Source: Balaenoptera acutorostrata (lineage: Eukaryota; Chordata; Mammalia; Artiodactyla; Balaenopteridae). From it: a DNA stretch of 64,000 nt. Positions 58,819 to 64,000 of this stretch are shown piece after piece. Below the pieces are notes generated by a model, which was not told the origin of the DNA, made no database searches, and saw only the letters and a program-made list of their open reading frames with translations. The translations under genes and the position numbers were made by a program. Location of the stretch: the NCBI RefSeq assembly GCF_949987535.1, contig NC_080081.1, positions 50,247,153-50,311,152 on the forward strand, given 5' to 3'. Positions within the stretch are counted from its first letter, which is position 1; each line of letters begins with the position of its first letter.

Positions 58819-59575
58819 CTATGGAGAACAGTATGGAGGTTCCTTAAAAAAACTAAAAATAGAACTACCATACAACCCAGCAATCCCACTACTGGCCATA
58901 TACCCTGAGAAAACCATAATTCAAAAAGAGTCATGTACCAAAATGTTCATTGCAGCTCTATTTACAATAGCCAGGACATGGAAGCAACCTAAGTGTCCAT
59001 CATCGGATGAATGGATAAAGAAGATGTGGCACATATATACAATGGAATATTACTCAGCCATAAAAAGAAATGAAATGGAGGTATTTGTAGTGAGGTGGAT
59101 GGAGTTAGAGTCTGTCATACAGAGTGAAGTAAGACAGAAAGAGAAAAACAAATACAGTATGCTAACACATATATATGGAATCTAAGGGAAAATAAAAAAG
59201 GTCATGAAGAACCTAGTGGTAAGACGGGAATAAAGACACAGACCTACTAGAGAAAGGACTTGAGGATATGGGGAGGGGGAAAGGTAAGATGTGACAAAGT
59301 GAGAGAGTGGCATGGACATATATACACTACCAAACATAAAATAGATAGCTACTGGGAAGCAGCTGCATAGCACAGGGACATCAGCTCTGTGCTTTGTGAC
59401 CACCTAGAGGGGTGGGATAGAGAGGGTGAGAGGGAGGGAGATGCAAGAGGGAAGAGATATGGGAACATATGTATATGTATAACTGATTCACTTTGTTATA
59501 AAGCAGAAACTAACACACCATTGTAAAGCAATTATACTCCAATAAAGATGTTAAAAAAATAAAATAAAATAAGAT
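58819..59575 (+). mobile_element. Short 5'-truncated L1, 3' end only
   Basis: Begins in ORF2 at the [11 protein letters not shown] segment and includes the ORF2 C-terminus (stop TAA 59183-59185), 3' UTR, AATAAA and an A/T-rich tail. An extra A in the run at about 58847-58853 shifts the ORF2 frame, while the last 80 codons (from 58943) are open. A 15-bp duplication flanks it, AAAATCCAAGTTCCA at 58804-58818 and AAAATACAAGTTCCA at 59576-59590, with one mismatch. Unlike the other three copies it has no long A-run directly after the ORF2 stop. Like the composite L1, it is antisense to PCDH17. Confidence 0.94.
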
Positions 59576-59590
59576 AAAATACAAGTTCCA

Positions 59591-61786
59591 TGCTAAATTA
59601 AAATTAAATTTAACTATTTGACTTGGCAAATTTCTAATAAAATATTTATTTTAATGTTTATTCATTGAATTGATAAAAATATACATGATCACAGAAGAAA
59701 ATTACCTAGCTAATTACTGTAAATATGGTCATTGTGGTAAGTACTACTGCATACTGGAAAAACTACTAAGTTAGAAGTACTTGGAAAATAGAACCTTCCT
59801 GTCTGTTGGGTGGTTCTTTTATTATTAAAAACATATATATCTGTACATAATTTTACATAAAATTCCAAATACAAATGATGTGTTGTGAGATTAAGCACTT
59901 ATTTTAAAAGTACACAGTCTAACATTAACTCACTGAACCATAAACGTAACAACTGTAGCTATAGAAACCACATATTTTGGAGATAGTGATTTAAACAGAA
60001 AGATATAGTTATTCTGATTATTTTATAACATACATATACAATGATTATATTATATATAATTATTATAATAATAATCAAGGAAATATATATATATATATAT
60101 GTATATAAATAGAAAAAGATCACATCCAGTAAGGTCCAATAACTGAGTTCTAAATTGAAGAATTCTATGACAGCATATATGCTAATGGAAAATATTCACT
60201 AGCTTCACTAGCTTGATACTTTAAAAAACTATACAAGTTTGAAATAGTAAGGTAACTCCAATATGCCAGATAAATATCAACAAAGAAATACAACTAAAAA
60301 ACAAGCATGCATACACTTATGCATGCACCCTTTGTACACATGATGAAAAAACACATCATTCTTGTACCAGATGGAAATGAATAGAAGGAGCCTAGCCTAA
60401 GAGCAAAAATCTATTTAGTGGATATTAAACAAAAAAGGCTTAATCCACCTCACAATACCTACTGGTTTTCCTGGTGCTCAGTCACAGCGCCCAGATGGCT
60501 CTGTGTTTCAAGTTGCAAGCTGGCCATAATAAAGCTCAGGTGTGTACATATATATACACACACACAGGGAGCACATGAATACACGTACACGTGCACATGA
60601 ACAGAAAATGGATCTCAGATTAAGAGAGAGAAATTTTTAAGAATACACAAAATAATGGATAGAAATTTACATTATAAAAGCTAAAATGCTCTATGGGGAT
60701 AAATGTTGATTTGATTTTTATAGAATTGAAAAATAAAACTTTTTCCCAACTGATTATAATTTAATGAACGTGAAATCACAACTATGTAAGAGTAATAAAG
60801 ATTGTATACAGGTGTGTGTGTGTGCATGCCCTCATTGTCAAACTTCCCAGCTTACCCTCCAAAATCAGGAACAAATATAACGTTTTTGATTCTATGTATC
60901 TAAGGTCTTTGCTTTTATTTTCTCTCCAATCTCCATTCATTTCCATACAAAAATAATGCTACCTCTTCTTTTTCTGGCATGAGTAAAGCTACATAAATAA
61001 ATATAACAGTGATTGCTAGATTGCTATAACATACCTGTATATTTTTCAAGCACAGCAATATATATGTGTATAAATATATATACATATATATGTGAATCTA
61101 TATTAGGGTGATGTGCAAAGATTTTACAAAGTAATGTGTAAAGCAGCCTTTAAAATATTTCTGCAAAATAACACTTATCTAGTACAAAGTATAATTGCCT
61201 GTCCAAAAGGAAAAAAGAATTTGGGGACCCAGTTTCTCAGGTGAAACACAGTTCTTTAGGCTGTTGAACAGTGAAGCAGTTTGCTCTATACCCACAACAT
61301 CCAAGAAAAAAAATCAATTCCGCTTTCCTGTCCCAGCCCACTTTTCATTCCATCTATTTCTTCCTTAGCATTTCCTACACAATCCCCTAAGTGAAATTAA
61401 TGCAAGTGGTAGATTTTTTATATTAAATAATTAAGAATTGAGCCACTTAAACTCAATAATAAATATGAAAAAAACAATATAAATAAACATTTAGATTCTC
61501 TTTTGAACCCTTAATATTTCACAGCTTTTTCTGTTATACTAACAGTACCAATGCAGATATAATAGGATAAATTATCAATGCTTATTTACTATGCTATTTT
61601 CCCTTAAAAATAAAGTTTACAAGTTCTGCATAGATATATATGTGTACATATATATATGTTTATATACGTATATGTATATATGTATATATATAAAATGTAT
61701 GTGTGTATAGTCCTCTGAGTGCCATCATCTAACAAATAAACTTCACATCAAAGAGAAGAAAGCTAGCAGTTGAAGAAATTGCTCAC
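59591..61786 (-). other. PCDH17 intron (if the candidate exon is real), AT-rich
   Basis: Unique AT-rich DNA with several AT microsatellites (about 60085-60104, 61064-61092, 61638-61694). No other exon candidate seen. Confidence 0.45.
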
Positions 61787-61818
61787 CTGGAGGAAGCAGA
61801 TCAACAGACTGAAGTCTA
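61787..61818 (-). CDS. PCDH17: Candidate 32-bp internal exon of PCDH17
   Basis: On the minus strand this segment is bordered by a pyrimidine-rich tract ending AAG (acceptor AG at plus 61819-61820) and a strong donor CAG|GTGAGC (GT at plus 61785-61786). It ends on the first base of a codon, and the terminal exon begins with two bases of a split codon, so joining restores phase. The joined translation reads RLQSVDLLPPEPEDCVNCTD without a stop. Delta-2 protocadherin genes are known to have very short exons between the large first exon and the last one. I did not confirm this exon against a reference, and a 32-bp match with a good donor can arise by chance. The acceptor could also be the AG at TAG or CAG a few bases further in. 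Confidence 0.5.
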
Positions 61819-63490
61819 CTTATGATGGTGTGTAGGGTGAGGATAGCAAAGGAAAGCAAAGTCAGGAATGCTTGAAAAATAAAATATTTTAAATTAACAA
61901 ATAGAAAAACCAAGTGGGAAAATAGGGCCAACTGAATGATGAATCCTCTATTGATTTCAAATTTTATATTAAAATTCTTTACATTGATCAATCCCTAAAC
62001 ATATGGTTTTTGGCATTTCTCCAGATAAAAAGACTTAGTCTTATTGGAAGAAGATTACTTTTTTTTGGAGTATTTCAGTTTAGATGAGATAGAAACAATG
62101 CAAATTAACTATATGAATGCCTAGGTCAATGAGGAAAATAATCTCATGATAATGATGGATTCATTTTTCCTAAATAAAATACTTTTCTTCAATAGTGAGC
62201 AGAAGATGTAAACAAGCAGGACCAAAATTAAACTCGCAAGAGAGCAAGGCTTTAATAATTTTTTTACTGCATTTTTTTTCTTCATGTTAGTTACACAATG
62301 TATATTGTCTGGAACTTGAAAACAACATACTATTTGTAATTTATTTAATGCTTTACTCAGTTGCCTATAATCATTCAATTTTTAAAAGTGCACTGACAGT
62401 ATTAATGATAATTATATATATTTCTATAACAATTTCTGCTCTTTTTCCACACAGCATAAAAGAAGTTATTTAATATGACATTAGGGAAATGCAGCATGTT
62501 TTTAGTTTTGTTTTGCTTTTTCTGAACCTTAAACTAACTTAGGTATATTATGGAAGTGTATAATTGATCAATTTCTTACACTAAAAAAAGAACATTTTGC
62601 TGGTATTAATGTTATTGAAATATGCAGTGAATATTTGAAACCGATTGTTTTCTAAAAGTTCTGCCAAAAAAAATGCCTGTTGGTGAGCAAACGTTGCTTT
62701 ATTTTCTAAGTAGTCTCATTTTCTTATTTTTAGCCTTTATTCAACATCTGTCATTTGCCCCTCCCCTGGAATGTAATTATGTAGAATTCCAATGTAAAAC
62801 AGGTTGAGTTGTTAATAACAGGCAGCTCAATCATTTTTTCACACTGTTGCCCTGCCAATGTTTCATTTTTTTTCTTTTTTTCCCCTGGCTTCATGTTTAA
62901 TTTGTGTATGTTTCTCTCCTATTTTTAAAGTATATTCCCACAACAGATGGAAACACCTGAAAATAAGTCTGCCTCTTGCACATGTTTAAATAATGCCTAT
63001 TGTGATATTTAACACAGTAAAGAGAACACAGAACACACAGAGTATTTGTTTAGGGGTAAGAAAATAATTAATCTGTAAGTCATCTTGTTACTATATTCAA
63101 TTTAAAATTCTGAAGAGACAATCTGGTTCTTGCTGAAGACATATGAGAAAAAGTTAGTCTACAGCCTTCATTTATTCTTATTTTGTTACCAGATTCATTT
63201 GTCTTTTATGCATTTGACATGATTCTCTTAAATTTTCAGTCCTACAGGAAACTGAACTTTTTTCTATCCTCTGACCAATTTACTATGTAAAAGGCTTTTT
63301 ACATTCACTTGATAATAATCTAAACTCAGAAATCAATATCTAACATTTTTCCGGTATATTCAAAATATATCCTATATTATTGAAATAGTATAACCAAAGT
63401 CATATAACCTACATATAAGGTGTAGGTTTTTTTTTTTATTCATAAAAATACAGTTCATCCAAATTGGAGAAAAAACAGCTATAGGTTGTG
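61819..63490. other. Non-coding AT-rich interval, no gene seen
   Basis: Unique AT-rich DNA, probably further PCDH17 intron. T-rich runs at 62864-62884. No exon-like frame. Confidence 0.45.
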
Positions 63491-63905
63491 CACTAGGTTG
63501 GAAATTGTCCCTCAAATATTCATGTTCACCCAGAACATATGACCTTGGAAATATGGTCCTTGCAGATGTAATTACTTACGATGAGACCATACTGGATTAG
63601 AGTGGGCTCTACTCCAAAATGTGGTGTCCTTATAAGAGAAAAAAGAGATACAGAGATAGTCACACAGGGGTAACACCATGTGAAAGTGGAAGTTAAGGTT
63701 GAAGTACTGTGTCTATGATAGTTGGCGACCACAAAAACTAGCTAGAGACAAGAAAAAGTCCTCCCCTAGAGCCATCAGAGGGCATGGCCCTGCTGACACC
63801 TTGATTTTAGATTTCTGGCCTCCAGAAATGGGAGAGAATAAATTTCTATTATTTTAAGCCACTTTGTTTATTAGTTTTGTTATGGCAGCTTTAGGAAACC
63901 ACTTC
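63490..63905 (+). mobile_element. MLT1/MaLR-like ancient LTR fragment
   Basis: Non-coding sequence with phrases in the order typical of this old mammalian repeat: 'atatggtccttgcagatgta', 'gatgagaccatactggatta', 'tggtgtccttataagagaaa', 'ccctagagccatcagagggc', 'ctgacaccttgattttagat', 'ttctggcctccagaaatggg', and 'taaatttctattattttaag'. Assignment to MLT1-type MaLR is by recognition and could be a neighbouring LTR class. No coding region is present. Confidence 0.55.
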
Positions 63906-64000
63906 TGATTCTGGTACCAGAAGTAAGGTGTTACTGTAACAAATACCTAAAGATGTGAAAGTGACTTTGGAATTGGGTGATGGATAGAAGATGGGAGAGT

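Noticed and set aside
1..64000. CRISPR array, operon, phage or other microbial system
   Set aside because: No regularly spaced identical repeats, no dense same-strand genes with ribosome binding sites; the sequence is mammalian throughout.

Overview
The window looks like nuclear DNA of a cetacean, or at least a whale/hippo-lineage cetartiodactyl. It is AT-rich with sparse genes. It carries several L1 LINEs with cetartiodactyl-type 3' UTRs and one tRNA-derived SINE of the CHR type (56658-56987). I saw no ruminant BovB or Bov-tA repeats. There is no operon, CRISPR array, rRNA or tRNA gene, or other microbial feature.

The only cellular gene I can support is on the minus strand: the terminal coding exon of a delta-2 protocadherin, called PCDH17 (CDS 38800-39482). 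It has a clean splice acceptor, the delta-2 CM2 motif (LGHSDRCWMP) and a C-terminus ending in VAVRK. Its 3' UTR should run toward lower coordinates, perhaps to about 35 kb. The intron toward higher coordinates would reach a 32-bp candidate exon at 61787-61818, whose donor, phase and frame fit the terminal exon. The first ~35 kb is then gene-desert sequence downstream of the gene.

Most of the remaining recognisable structure is repeats. There are four plus-strand L1 copies: 1-2400 (decayed ORF2 and 3' UTR), 9152-11937 (young, 5'-truncated, open ORF2 part, perfect 16-bp target-site duplication), a composite 49882-57292, and 58819-59575 (short 3' end). The composite is the most unusual object. 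A single probable target-site duplication encloses a ~108-bp L1 5'-end fragment, ~1.28 kb of non-L1 DNA, and then a complete-5'-end L1 with a large internal deletion and a nested SINE. Older repeats include an internally deleted Tigger1, two hAT-type MITEs with visible 8-bp duplications, L2, MIR and CR1/L3 pieces, an MLT1/MaLR-like fragment at the right edge, and a long ancient repeat at 17.0-18.35 kb.

No new multi-gene system is visible. The items most worth checking are the composite L1, its ORF1-ORF2 internal deletion, the SINE with a two-part tail, and the candidate PCDH17 microexon. Repeat family names come from recognition by eye, without database searches.
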